Shown: positions 26,403 to 35,483 of the stretch, one piece after another | How positions within the stretch are numbered: position 1 is the first letter of the stretch | Layout: each line of letters begins with the position of its first letter | Assembly: GCF_017565405.1 (NCBI RefSeq) | Contig: NZ_JAGEKR010000018.1 | Coordinates: forward strand, 1-64,000 | Length of the DNA: 64,000 nucleotides | Reading direction: 5' to 3' | DNA from: Allobranchiibius sp. CTAmp26 | GTDB lineage: Bacteria; Actinomycetota; Actinomycetes; Actinomycetales; Dermatophilaceae | Notes under the pieces: model-generated | The model's database searches: none | The model's input: the letters and a program-made list of their open reading frames with translations, nothing else | Told to the model about the DNA's origin: nothing | Program-made: the position numbers and the translations under genes

Positions 26403-26777
26403 ATGCCGCGTTTCATGGGATTCGTGCGGATGGAAGAAGGCGTCGGTACGCCGCCGAAGGCGCTGTTCGAGGCGATGGACGAGTACATCGGCAAGCAGGC
26501 CGCCAAGGGCGTCTTCCTCGACGGCGGTGGGCTCTACGGCACCGAGGACGCCGTGAACTTCGTCGTCCGCAAGGGTGAGGTCAGCCGGGTCGACGGTCCC
26601 TACGCGGAGGCGAAGGAGGTCGTCGGCGGGTGGGCGATCATGCAGTACGACAGCGTCGAGGACGCCGTCGCCGACCAGCAGGAGTTCGCCGAGCTGCATG
26701 CCAAGCACTGGCCCGAGGTCACCGTGATCTCCACGCTGCGCCAGATCTCCACCGGCCCGGAAGAGCCCGGCGACTGA
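26403..26777 (+). CDS. DGPF/YCII-domain protein, ECF42 partner
   Basis: 124 residues. The DGPF-type motif appears as VDGPYAEAKEVVGGW near residues 61-75. The ATG at 26403 follows a strong AGGAGGAG (26387-26394). It is the usual neighbour of ECF42 sigma factors, whose gene starts 25 bp downstream. These proteins often belong to the sigma factor's own regulon. Their biochemical role is unsettled, and a ferredoxin-like YciI fold is expected. Confidence 0.88.
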   Translation: MPRFMGFVRMEEGVGTPPKALFEAMDEYIGKQAAKGVFLDGGGLYGTEDAVNFVVRKGEVSRVDGPYAEAKEVVGGWAIMQYDSVEDAVADQQEFAELHAKHWPEVTVISTLRQISTGPEEPGD

Positions 26778-26802
26778 GCCGGGCGATCACTACGCTGGCC
26801 GC

Positions 26803-28074
26803 GTGCCGGCGCAGACCACCACGGATGACCCCCATGGGGTGATCGTCGCCGCGTGGCGGGCCGAATCGGCCCGCCTCGTCGGCGCGCTCACCCGGATGAC
26901 CCGCGACGTGGACATGGCCGAGGACCTCGCGCAGGACGCGCTCGTGGCCGCGCTCGAACAGTGGCCCGCCACCGGCGTACCGCAGAACCCGGGCGGGTGG
27001 CTGATGACCACCGCCAAGCGGCGCGGCATCGACCATTTCCGTCGTGCGGACGTCCTGCGGCGCAAGGTCGCGGAGCTCGAGCATGCCAGCGGCGGAGAGG
27101 AGGGGCGGATGCCCGACCTCGACGCGCAGATCGACTACATCGAGGACGACGTCCTGCGGCTGATCTTCCTGTCCTGCCACCCATCCCTGAGCGCCGACTC
27201 GCGCGCCGCGCTGACGCTGCGGCTGGTCGGAGGGCTCACCACGGCCGAGATCGCCCGCGGCTTCCTGGTCAGCGAAACCACGATGGGCCAACGCATCTCG
27301 CGCGCCAAGAAGACCCTGGCGCAGGCGCACGCCGCGTTCGAGCTGCCGACGGGTCCGGAGCGGACCAGGCGCCTCGACGACGCGATGGCCGTGATCTACC
27401 TGATCTTCAACGAGGGGTACGCCGCGACCGCGGGTGCCGACTGGATGCGCCCCGACCTGGCGCACGAGGCGATCCGGCTCGCGCGCATCCTGGCCGCGCT
27501 CGCTCCGAGCGAGCTCGAGGTGCTCGGGCTGCAGGCACTGCTGGAGCTCCAGGCGTCGCGGATGTCCGCGCGGCTCGACCCGGACGGCGTACCTGTGCTG
27601 CTGGAGGCGCAGGATCGGACGCTCTGGGACCGGTCGCTGATCCGCAGCGGCCTGGAAGGCCTACGCCGGGCCGAGGAGCTCGCCGGACGCGGGCAACCGG
27701 TCGGTCGGTACTTCGTGCAGGCATCGATCGCCGCGCAGCACGCCCACGCCGAGCGTGCTGAGGACACGAACTGGCGCCGGATCGCCGCGCTGTACGACGT
27801 GCTGGCCACCGCGGCACCGGGCCCCGTCGTCGAGGTGAATCGGGCCGTCGCGCACGGGCGAGCGTTCGGACCGGACGCCGGACTCGCCGTACTGAACGCG
27901 TTGCCCGAGGGCGTATTGAGCGACTCACCACTCATCCCGAGCGTGCGCGGAGACCTGTATGAGCAGGCCGGGCTGCATGCCCAGGCGCGTGAAGCCTTCA
28001 CCGAGGCCGCCGCGCGCACCAAGAACGACGGCGAGCGCGCCATCCTGCGCCGCCGGGCCGCTCGTCATCCCTGA
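26803..28074 (+). CDS. ECF sigma factor, ECF42 group, with C-terminal TPR-like extension
   Basis: 423 residues, twice the size of a normal ECF factor. Region 2 is at about 15-85 (DMAEDLAQDALVAAL, then NPGGWLMTTAKRRGIDHFRR). Region 4 is at about 130-180 (RAALTLRLVGGLTTAEIARG, then TTMGQRISRAKKTL). The long C-terminal part has IYLIFNEGYAAT and helical repeats ending in LYEQAGLHAQAREAFTEA, as in ECF42. Known members act without an anti-sigma factor and need the extension for activity. The GTG start lies 25 bp after the YCII gene. The inducing signal is unknown. Confidence 0.9.
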   Translation: MPAQTTTDDPHGVIVAAWRAESARLVGALTRMTRDVDMAEDLAQDALVAALEQWPATGVPQNPGGWLMTTAKRRGIDHFRRADVLRRKVAELEHASGGEEGRMPDLDAQIDYIEDDVLRLIFLSCHPSLSADSRAALTLRLVGGLTTAEIARGFLVSETTMGQRISRAKKTLAQAHAAFELPTGPERTRRLDDAMAVIYLIFNEGYAATAGADWMRPDLAHEAIRLARILAALAPSELEVLGLQALLELQASRMSARLDPDGVPVLLEAQDRTLWDRSLIRSGLEGLRRAEELAGRGQPVGRYFVQASIAAQHAHAERAEDTNWRRIAALYDVLATAAPGPVVEVNRAVAHGRAFGPDAGLAVLNALPEGVLSDSPLIPSVRGDLYEQAGLHAQAREAFTEAAARTKNDGERAILRRRAARHP

Positions 28075-28166
28075 GACGGACCCTCAGGTTCGCTCTCCAG
28101 ACTGACGCGTGTCGACCCCCCGCCGACCTACCGTCGTCGCATGACACGAATCCCGAGGGCTCTCCC

Positions 28167-29084
28167 ATGATCGAGGCCAGCAGTCTCTCCAAGGCGTACG
28201 GCGACACTCTCGCCGTCAACGCTCTGAGTTTCACCGTGCAGCCGGGTGTGGTGACCGGCTTCCTCGGCCCCAACGGCGCCGGCAAGTCGACCACGATGCG
28301 GATGCTGCTCGGGCTGGACCGACCGACCTCGGGATCGGCGTCGATCAACGGCCGGCGCTACGTGGACCACCCGGCGCCGCTGTGCGAGGTCGGCGCCCTG
28401 CTCGAGGCGCGGGCGGTGCACACCGGCCGGTCCGCGCGCAGTCACCTGCGGGCGTTGGCCGCCACCAACGGCATCCCGGCCCGCCGGGTCGACGAGGTGC
28501 TCGAGCTGGTGGGTCTGGAGTCGGTCGGACGGCGCCGCGCCGGCGGGTTCTCCCTCGGCATGGGTCAGCGACTGGGCATCGCCTCGGCGCTGCTCGGCGA
28601 CCCCGGCACCCTGATCCTCGACGAGCCGGTGAACGGCCTCGACCCCGAGGGCATCCTGTGGATCCGCAACCTGCTCAAGTCGCTGGCGGCGGAGGGCCGC
28701 ACCGTCTTCGTCTCCTCGCACCTGATGAGCGAGATGGCCCTGATGGCAACGCATCTGATCGTCGTCGGCAAGGGTCGGCTCCTCGCCGACACCAGCGTCG
28801 CCGAGCTCACCGGGCGCGGGTCCGGCTCCGACGTACTGGTGCGCACCGAGCGCGCCACCGAGCTACGGGAACGACTGGTCGGCCCGGATGTCGAGGTCAC
28901 CAGCAGCGAGCCCGGTTGTCTCGTAGTCCGGGGTCTGTCCAGCGACCTCATCGGGCGTACCGCCGCCAACGAAGGCATCGCCCTCATCGAGCTCACGCCG
29001 CGTCAGCCGACGCTCGAGGAGGTCTTCATGCAGATCACCCAGGACTCGGTCGAGTACGGCCACCACGTAGGAGCAGCATCATGA
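28167..29084 (+). CDS. ABC transporter ATP-binding protein
   Basis: 305 residues. Walker A is GPNGAGKST near residue 35, the signature is the variant SLGMGQRLG near 131, Walker B is TLILDEPVNGLDP and the switch is VSSHLMSEMA. A C-terminal domain of about 90 residues follows, ending LTPRQPTLEEVFMQIT, as in exporter ATPases of the DrrA/BcrA type. The stop overlaps the start of the permease (ATGA). It drives the permease encoded next. Antibiotic or lipid export is common for this type but unproven here. Confidence 0.9.
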   Translation: MIEASSLSKAYGDTLAVNALSFTVQPGVVTGFLGPNGAGKSTTMRMLLGLDRPTSGSASINGRRYVDHPAPLCEVGALLEARAVHTGRSARSHLRALAATNGIPARRVDEVLELVGLESVGRRRAGGFSLGMGQRLGIASALLGDPGTLILDEPVNGLDPEGILWIRNLLKSLAAEGRTVFVSSHLMSEMALMATHLIVVGKGRLLADTSVAELTGRGSGSDVLVRTERATELRERLVGPDVEVTSSEPGCLVVRGLSSDLIGRTAANEGIALIELTPRQPTLEEVFMQITQDSVEYGHHVGAAS

Positions 29085-29920
29085 GTACGACGACCGGGCC
29101 GATCGCGGACGCACCCACCCACGTCAGCCAGTTCAGCGGCGCGAAGGTCAGCCTCCCGCGCGTGGTCGCCGGCGAATGGGTGAAATTCCGCTCGCTGCGC
29201 TCCACCTGGTTCGCTCTGCTCGGAGCCCTCGTCATCGCCATCGGCCTGGGCGCGCTCTTCTCCTACCTGCGGGCCACCCACGTGGATGGCGGGCCGCACG
29301 GTCCGGTGGGCATCGACGACCCCATCCGGGTCAGCCTGCGCGGCATCATGCTCGCCCAGCTGCCGATCGGCGTCCTCGGCGTCCTCTTCGTCACGGGCGA
29401 GTACGCCACCGGCATGATCCGGGCGTCGCTCTCCGCGGTGCCACGCCGCTGGCCGGTGCTGACCGCCAAGGTCATCGTCGTCGCCATCGTCTCGCTGGTG
29501 CTGTGCACCCTCGGCTGCCTCGCCGCGTTCCTGGCCGGCCAGGCCGGGCTGAACAGCCACGGGTACGGCGTGAGCCTCGGCGCGACCGGCGCGTTGCAAG
29601 CGGTCATCGGCGGCGGCATCTACCTGACGCTGGTCGCTCTGCTGGGTATCGGCTGCGGGTTCGCGATCCGCAGCACCGGCGGTGCCATCGCCACGGTGTT
29701 CGGCCTGCTGCTGGTGCTGCCCCTGCTCGGTGAGGCGCTGCCGAGTTCGTGGGCGGCGCACGTGAACCAGTACCTGCCGATGAACGCCGGCACCCAGATC
29801 CTGGGCACCACCCACGACCCGAACTCGCTGGGACCGTGGACCGGCATCGGCGTGTTCGCACTGTGGGTCGTCGCGGCCCTGATCGCCGGCCTCCTGGTGC
29901 TGCGTCAGCGAGACGCATGA
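29081..29920 (+). CDS. ABC-2 type transporter permease
   Basis: 279 residues. The cytoplasmic N-terminus ends with VVAGEWVKFRSLRSTWFAL, the typical entry to the first helix of ABC-2 permeases. Five to six further helices follow, with a loop GEYATGMIRASLSAVPRRW between the second and third. It overlaps both neighbours by 4 bp. It forms the membrane part of the exporter with the preceding ATPase. Confidence 0.88.
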   Translation: MSTTTGPIADAPTHVSQFSGAKVSLPRVVAGEWVKFRSLRSTWFALLGALVIAIGLGALFSYLRATHVDGGPHGPVGIDDPIRVSLRGIMLAQLPIGVLGVLFVTGEYATGMIRASLSAVPRRWPVLTAKVIVVAIVSLVLCTLGCLAAFLAGQAGLNSHGYGVSLGATGALQAVIGGGIYLTLVALLGIGCGFAIRSTGGAIATVFGLLLVLPLLGEALPSSWAAHVNQYLPMNAGTQILGTTHDPNSLGPWTGIGVFALWVVAALIAGLLVLRQRDA

Positions 29921-31176
29921 TCCGACCGGTGGCGCCGAGCCGGGGTGATGACTGGACGTCGTCGCCCCGGCTCGGCGCGCGCCCGTCCGTGCTAAGCGAG
30001 CGGTACGCCGGCTGGCTCGACGCAGCGATCGTCGCGGGCATCCTGCTCCTGTCGTTGCCGTGGTGGATTCGTCACAGCCAGGCTGACGCGGTGCTCGTGG
30101 TGGTGTTCTCCCTGTTGTTGGCGGTTCCGCTGCTCTGGCGGAGGCGGGCACCGTTCCCCGTCTTCGCGGTGCTTGCGACCGTCGCCCTGGTGCAGTGGTT
30201 CGTGCTGCACCCGGTCTTCGCCGACTTCGCCCTGCTCGTCGGGCTCTACACCGTCACGGCGCGGGAGAGCCGCGCCCGAGTGCTCACCGCGGCCGGCGTC
30301 CTGGAGCTGGGGGTGCTGCTCGCGCTGCTGGGCAACATCCGGCCGTCCGCGAACCTTTTGGTGGCCCTGATCATGATGTCGGGCCTGGTGATCGCGGCGG
30401 TCGTGCTGGGTCTCAACGTGCGGATGCGGGCGGCGTACCTGCGCGAGATCGAGGAGCGTGCCCGGCGCCTGGAGGTCGAGCGCGACCAGCAGGCCCAGCT
30501 GGCGACCGCCGCCGAACGCACCCGGATCGCGCGCGAGCTGCACGACATCGTCGCGCACAACCTGTCGGTGATGATCGCGCTCTCGGACGGAGCGGCTCTC
30601 AGCCTGGACAGCAACCCGGTCGAGGCGCGCCGAGCCCTGACGGAGGCGGCCACGTCCGGCCGCCGGGCGATGGTCGACCTGCGGCAGGTGCTCGGCGTGC
30701 TGCGCGGGCACGGCGACGACCCGGAACTCGCCCCCGCGCCGACCCTGGCTGATGTCGACGATCTCGTGCGGGCCGCGCGGGACACCGGCCTGCGGGTCGA
30801 GATCGCGTTCCGTGGCGATGTAGGCGCGCTGCCCGGCCCGCTGCAGCTGAGCGTCTACCGGATCGTGCAGGAGTCGCTCACCAACGCCATCAAGCACGCC
30901 CGCGCGTCCACGCGGGTGCGGGTGGAGGTCGAGGTGGCGGCGGACGCCGTCCGGGTGACCGTCGCGGACGACGGCGAGCCCGCCCCGTCCGAGACGGTCG
31001 TGCGCCCGGGCCACGGGCTGGCTGGGATGCGCGAGCGTGCCGCCCTGCACGACGGCACCCTGTCCGCCGGGGTCACGCCGACGGGGTGGACAGTCCGCGC
31101 GACGCTGCCTCGGTCTCTGCCGGCCGCCGCCGACGCCGTACGACCGGCCGTACTCGCGCGACGGGGCACCAGATGA
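29917..31176 (+). CDS. sensor histidine kinase, NarL/DesK class (HisKA_3)
   Basis: 419 residues. About five hydrophobic segments lie in the first 175 residues, then a coiled coil ([17 protein letters not shown]). The phospho-acceptor is H209 in [17 protein letters not shown]. The ATP-binding part has [27 protein letters not shown] and [14 protein letters not shown]. The ATG at 29917 overlaps the permease stop. The membrane part has no large extracytoplasmic domain, so an intramembrane signal or the adjacent transporter may be sensed, which is inferred. Confidence 0.9.
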   Translation: MIRPVAPSRGDDWTSSPRLGARPSVLSERYAGWLDAAIVAGILLLSLPWWIRHSQADAVLVVVFSLLLAVPLLWRRRAPFPVFAVLATVALVQWFVLHPVFADFALLVGLYTVTARESRARVLTAAGVLELGVLLALLGNIRPSANLLVALIMMSGLVIAAVVLGLNVRMRAAYLREIEERARRLEVERDQQAQLATAAERTRIARELHDIVAHNLSVMIALSDGAALSLDSNPVEARRALTEAATSGRRAMVDLRQVLGVLRGHGDDPELAPAPTLADVDDLVRAARDTGLRVEIAFRGDVGALPGPLQLSVYRIVQESLTNAIKHARASTRVRVEVEVAADAVRVTVADDGEPAPSETVVRPGHGLAGMRERAALHDGTLSAGVTPTGWTVRATLPRSLPAAADAVRPAVLARRGTR

Positions 31177-31838
31177 GCGCCATCCGCGTGCTGCTGGCCG
31201 ACGATCAGCCGCTGCTGAGGATGGGATTCCGGCTGGCGCTGGACGCCCATCCCGGGCTCCGGGTGGTCGGTGAGGCCGCCGACGGGCTCGAGGCGGTCGC
31301 GGCGGCGGCCGACCTGGCACCCGACGTCATCGTGATGGACGTGCGGATGCCCGTGCTCGACGGCATCCAGGCCACCGCGCAGATCACCGAGCGCGACCCG
31401 GACGCGAAGGTGCTCATCCTCACCACGTTCGACCTCGACGAGTACGCGTTCGCCGGTCTGCGCGCGGGTGCCAGCGGCTTCCTGCTCAAGGACGTCCCGC
31501 CCCAGGAGATGGTCGCGGCCATCCGGACTGTCGCGGCCGGCGACGCGGTCGTCGCCCCCCGCGTGACCCGTCGGCTGCTCGACACGTTCGCCGCCAAGCT
31601 GCCCGCGGACCCCGGACTCGCCCCGATCACCCGCGTGCAGGAACTGACCGAACGCGAGAGCGAGGTGCTGGTGCTCGTTGCGACCGGCGCGACGAACCAG
31701 GAGATCGCCCAGTCGCTCTACCTGTCGGAGGCGACAGTGAAAACGCACGTCAGCCGGATCCTCGCCAAACTCGGCCTGAGGGACCGAGTGCAGGCCGTGA
31801 TCTTCGCTTACGAATCCCGGCTGGTTGAGCCCTTCTGA
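31173..31838 (+). CDS. response regulator, NarL/LuxR family
   Basis: 221 residues. The receiver domain has [10 protein letters not shown] and phospho-acceptor D56 in [13 protein letters not shown], with K near residue 105 in [12 protein letters not shown]. The LuxR-type DNA-binding domain reads [20 protein letters not shown] and then [19 protein letters not shown]. It overlaps the kinase gene by 4 bp and completes a four-gene operon. It probably controls the transporter genes or their targets. Confidence 0.92.
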   Translation: MSAIRVLLADDQPLLRMGFRLALDAHPGLRVVGEAADGLEAVAAAADLAPDVIVMDVRMPVLDGIQATAQITERDPDAKVLILTTFDLDEYAFAGLRAGASGFLLKDVPPQEMVAAIRTVAAGDAVVAPRVTRRLLDTFAAKLPADPGLAPITRVQELTERESEVLVLVATGATNQEIAQSLYLSEATVKTHVSRILAKLGLRDRVQAVIFAYESRLVEPF

Positions 31839-32158
31839 GGGTGGTCTTGCGATCACCGCGGCGCCCAGCGGGCAATAGTTCGCTGTCGTGGGCCGCCCCA
31901 TTCGCGGCGGAAGTGAGGCACTCGGGGCCTCTTTGGTGGAGGGGTCGCCGCGGACTCGAGAGACCCGCTGCCTTCTCCTCGGCGGCTGGATGGGCGCGGC
32001 TCAGTGGTCGTAGAGTGAAGGCTGATCTCGGGCACCTGGTACGGCGCGAAACGTGAGCACGGACTTCTTGTGCGGACAAGAACTCGAGGTGGCCGCAGCG
32101 CGTGGGAAGCATCGACACCCCAGCCATCGGAGCGAAAAGTAGCCGCGGTACAGCTCCG
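31839..32158. other. intergenic region without recognised gene
   Basis: 320 bp between the convergent response regulator and TPR gene. Possible reading frames lack family motifs and good ribosome binding sites. Base composition begins to shift to lower GC here, which marks the left edge of the accessory block. I see no strong terminator hairpin. Confidence 0.5.
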
Positions 32159-33220
32159 TTACGTAGTCGGTCGACGCGACAGAGCCCGCTGTCCTCCCAC
32201 GACGCGCCGGATGCGGACGATTAGGCCAGCTGCTCCGATGAGTTCGACGAACTGGGCAAGTTGAAGACATCGCCGCGCGTCGGGGTAGCCCACGATCACT
32301 GCCACGATGAGCAGGCCGACGACACTCAAGCTGACACTGATGAGGAGCGCGAGCCATCTTTGGGATCGGACGGCCGCGACTGTGAAGCGTAGCGCGCCAG
32401 AACCAAGGCTGGCGCGCATAAATGTGATGACAGCGATTGCGACCGCCCCGAGGACGAAGGAGACTGCGATCAGCGCAGCGGGCCGACCCGTCGAGTCTGC
32501 GGGGACGATGACACGCACAACTCCCACGCCGGCAGCTTCGAGTGCCACCATGATCCATGCCCAGGCGTAGAGCACGGCACGAAGGTTGTCGGCGAACACC
32601 GTCGCCGTTGGGTCCATGCTCAGGGCTGCAACAAAGTTGCGGGTCGCCGCAACGACACGCCGGTGGCGCAGTTGGGCGACAGCGAGGTTGTTGCGCGCGA
32701 CCGCGTTATCCGGCTCAAGCCGAAGAGCCTCGAGGAAGTGCGTCGCAGCCAATTTGACGTGCCTGTCTTGCAGTGTGATCCGGCCGAGGAGGATGTGTGC
32801 GCCGGCCCGGTCCGGGGCTAGGCGCACGGCAGTTTGCGCGGCGGCACGGCCTGCGTCGGTGATGTCCCTGCTGTCGGCATCCACCTTGGCCCGTTGTGTG
32901 TGGGTGAGCCAGAGGTTCGGCCGAAGCCGGATCGCCTTATCGGCCGTATCCCGGGCCATCGCCAGCTGATTGCGCTTCGTGTACGCCAGTGACAGGAGCC
33001 GGTACGCCCACTCGCAGTCCGGTTGAAGCGCCAATGCGTGGTGCGCGGCCTCGATCACGGCGTCAATCTGGTTGAGCCCCAGGTGGCATTGGCCCACCAG
33101 GCAGAACGCGTCGGCGCTCGAGGCGTCGAGGGGTGTAGATGTGAGTACGCGGAGGGCGTCTGCCCACCGGCGCGCCTCCACGAAGACCTGGGCCTGGGCG
33201 AGCGGGGCGGACGCGCTCAC
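32159..33220 (-). CDS. TPR-repeat protein with C-terminal membrane domain
   Basis: 353 residues. About five TPR units fill residues 10-205, for example AVIEAAHHALALQPDCEWAY, ARDTADKAIRLRPNLWL and ATHFLEALRLEPDNAVARNN. Four hydrophobic segments follow, at about 216-237, 249-268, 290-311 and 320-335, so the TPR domain is probably cytoplasmic and membrane-tethered. Its ATG overlaps the stop of the AAA ATPase gene (ATGA), a strong sign that the two proteins work together. Codon use has more A/T at third positions than the flanks. No family with known function is recognised. Confidence 0.8.
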   Translation of the reverse strand: MSASAPLAQAQVFVEARRWADALRVLTSTPLDASSADAFCLVGQCHLGLNQIDAVIEAAHHALALQPDCEWAYRLLSLAYTKRNQLAMARDTADKAIRLRPNLWLTHTQRAKVDADSRDITDAGRAAAQTAVRLAPDRAGAHILLGRITLQDRHVKLAATHFLEALRLEPDNAVARNNLAVAQLRHRRVVAATRNFVAALSMDPTATVFADNLRAVLYAWAWIMVALEAAGVGVVRVIVPADSTGRPAALIAVSFVLGAVAIAVITFMRASLGSGALRFTVAAVRSQRWLALLISVSLSVVGLLIVAVIVGYPDARRCLQLAQFVELIGAAGLIVRIRRVVGGQRALSRRPTT

Positions 33221-34446
33221 AGCCGACGGGTCTTCTTCAGGAAGTCACGCAGCTCGGCGTAGCTACCGTCCTGGTCGGCGAAGAGTACGACGTTGCGTGC
33301 GCTTTCGAGCCAAGCACCTGTCGACGGGCGTGTATCGCGGAGTGCCTGTTCCATGTCGTTCATGTTGATGAGTCGCGGGTCGTTGCTGCGCGCACCTGCA
33401 AGTAAGGCTTGCTCGGCGGCAACCTCGCATACATAGGCGATATCGGCGCCGGAGTAGCCGTCTGTGGCACGGGCGAGTCTGCGCAGGTTGATGCCCTCGA
33501 CCGGCCGATCCCTGAGGTGGTATCGGAAGATGGCGTCCCGCGCTGGTTCATCAGGAGGCAGTACCAGAACGGTGCGGTCCAGCCTGCCGGGACGTCGCAT
33601 CGCGGGGTCGACGTCCCAGGGTTGGTTCGATGCAGCAAGAACAAAGACGCCGTCATTGGCGGCGGCGACCCCATCGAGTTCGGTAAGCAGTTGATTAACC
33701 GTTCCCCGCATCGCGTTGTTACGGGTCATGCTTCGACGTTGGCCAATGGCATCGATTTCGTCCAGGAAGAGCACACACGGCGCTTCACGACGGGCGAGTT
33801 CGAAGACTCCCCGTACATTTCGCTCGCTATTGCCAATGTATGGGTCGAGTACGTCTGCCAAACCAACGGAGATGAACTTCGCTCCGAGCTCACCCGCCAC
33901 GGCCCGGGCAATGAAAGTCTTTCCACAACCCGGTGGCCCGTAGAGCAATAAACCGCCTCGCAGGCTCTTCGAATAAAGCTGTCGAAGCTTCGGATTGCGC
34001 AGTGGGGCAAGAAAGGCGGCATCGATCCGTTCCTTCACCCGTTCCATGCCACCGACATCGGACAAGGTCAGGGCTGAGGGTTCGACACTGACTGCGGACA
34101 CCTCGGGCTCTTCATCATCCCGCACGAACATCGGGTCCGCGAGGTCGTCGACCTGAGCTTCGGCCGCACGCCAATCAAAGGTGGCCTTGCCGCCAACGGC
34201 ATCCGGACTGTTCGTTTCTGCAGGTTCGCCCTCTGCTGGCGTCATCATCGAGCGAGCAGCACGGGCGATCAACTCGAGTGCGTCGGCATTCGTCGGGTCG
34301 CGCTGCAAAACGGCGGCGGCATGTTCTACACCCCCGGACACGTCACCTGCCCCGACCAGCTCCTGGGCAAGGTGGAGTCGCAATGGGACATCATCGGGTG
34401 CAGCGGACACCGCGCGACGAAGCGACTCAATGAACGGTGACGACAC
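33217..34446 (-). CDS. CDC48-like AAA ATPase with N-terminal TPR-like region
   Basis: 409 residues, one AAA module. The N-terminus (1-66) is TPR-like (ALELI near PTNADA), and 67-125 is an acidic linker. The AAA core starts LSDVGGMERVKERID at about 128. Walker A is GPPGCGKT at 170-177, Walker B is VLFLDE at 225-230, and the Arg-finger region MRRPGRLDR is at 283-291. A pore-loop aromatic lies in DPYIGNSE (Y203). The single module is shorter than true CDC48/p97. It would remodel or unfold a partner, and the coupled TPR/membrane protein is the obvious candidate. The biological role is unknown. Confidence 0.85.
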   Translation of the reverse strand: MSSPFIESLRRAVSAAPDDVPLRLHLAQELVGAGDVSGGVEHAAAVLQRDPTNADALELIARAARSMMTPAEGEPAETNSPDAVGGKATFDWRAAEAQVDDLADPMFVRDDEEPEVSAVSVEPSALTLSDVGGMERVKERIDAAFLAPLRNPKLRQLYSKSLRGGLLLYGPPGCGKTFIARAVAGELGAKFISVGLADVLDPYIGNSERNVRGVFELARREAPCVLFLDEIDAIGQRRSMTRNNAMRGTVNQLLTELDGVAAANDGVFVLAASNQPWDVDPAMRRPGRLDRTVLVLPPDEPARDAIFRYHLRDRPVEGINLRRLARATDGYSGADIAYVCEVAAEQALLAGARSNDPRLINMNDMEQALRDTRPSTGAWLESARNVVLFADQDGSYAELRDFLKKTRRL

Positions 34447-34748
34447 GCGCGAAGGTTAGCGGACCGAAGCAGGGATTGACCCACTTAGAAGCTGCCCCCT
34501 ACGAGCGCTTGCGGCGGCAAGGATGCGTCCCATCGTCGGGACTGGCCACCACGTTGGCGGGGAGCAACCAGTGCGTGAGGACACACTCCAACAGGTGCCG
34601 GTGCGTGAGCGGTCTATTCGGTTCAAACGAGACCCTGGGAATGGGCACATTTAAGTTCCTCGATGGCCGATGGCTGCGCGTGACCCGAGGACAACACTCA
34701 GTCCCAAGTCCTCATAGTCCAACTCTTTGGTGCGGCGCGCGTCTCTGA
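34447..34748. other. intergenic region, no supported gene
   Basis: 302 bp upstream of the AAA gene and downstream of the lipoprotein gene. Short frames exist on both strands, for example a plus-strand one starting inside the AAA gene, but none has a family motif or convincing ribosome binding site. The promoter of the AAA–TPR pair should be here, and I cannot fix its boxes. Confidence 0.45.
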
Positions 34749-35483
34749 CTACAGGACAATGCCGTCAAAGATGGGTGGGGTGGCTTGCGAGAAGTCGCCT
34801 AGATTGTCCACCTCGACGGTGAGCCGAGTCCCCGGTACGACTGGATAGACCTCGTACCAAGTGATGGAACGGCCCTGCAGCAAATAGCCGCTCGGCTCGT
34901 TACAACCTGGCTGGGTGGGTGTGCCACAGTCAGTAATCGCGGTGACAGTTGACGTGCCGCTCGTCACGCTCAGCGAGATCTGACTCGTATCGAACGGCGC
35001 CTTAGCGTCGGCCGCGTTGGTCACCGTAATCGCAACTTCGTACCACTTCGAGCCAAAAATATCGGGCTCGTTGTCCGATTCAGATGTACTCACGCTGTAT
35101 CGATGCGGTTTGCTAATGCTGGTTGTTATGCCACCGGATCGCGGGGACGTGGCGCCGAACGCGAGTATCTGAGAGTTGGTCGACGGTGTGGTCGAGGCCT
35201 GGCTACTGGCCGTCGGGGCCTGGCTGCTGACCGTCGGGGCCTGGCTCGATGACGGCATCTCGCTGGCGATGGCAGTCTTGGTGATCGTGGTGGTTGCCGC
35301 AGCGTTGCTGCCACTGCTCCCACACGCAGCGAGTGAGATGACCGAAACGGCCGCTGCGAACGCTGCTGAACTCTTGGCGGAATAGTCGATGGCGCTTGCC
35401 CCCTGTTTGACACGCAGCCCCCTCGGGCTGCGTAATACCCATGCTCTGGATTTAAGAGTATGGGCGCGCCAGCGCAGTTGCAT
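34749..35483 (-). CDS. putative lipoprotein with DUF4352-like domain
   Basis: About 244 residues from the ATG at 35483. A hydrophobic stretch ends in the lipobox SLAAC|GSSG near residue 54, which is far in for a signal peptide, so the true start may be a rarer codon further down or the 5' end may be disturbed. After the cysteine comes a Ser/Thr/Gln/Pro linker with SSQAPT repeats. The folded part has WYEVAITVTNAADAK, CGTPTQPGC and a final GTRLTVEVDN, resembling DUF4352-type Ig-like domains of lipoproteins. It follows the same leftward direction as the AAA–TPR pair, 302 bp upstream. Function unknown. Confidence 0.6.
   Translation of the reverse strand: MQLRWRAHTLKSRAWVLRSPRGLRVKQGASAIDYSAKSSAAFAAAVSVISLAACGSSGSNAAATTTITKTAIASEMPSSSQAPTVSSQAPTASSQASTTPSTNSQILAFGATSPRSGGITTSISKPHRYSVSTSESDNEPDIFGSKWYEVAITVTNAADAKAPFDTSQISLSVTSGTSTVTAITDCGTPTQPGCNEPSGYLLQGRSITWYEVYPVVPGTRLTVEVDNLGDFSQATPPIFDGIVL

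Noticed and set aside
34437-34748. 103-codon plus-strand frame beside the AAA ATPase
   Set aside because: It starts inside the AAA gene, lacks a ribosome binding site and has no recognisable domain.
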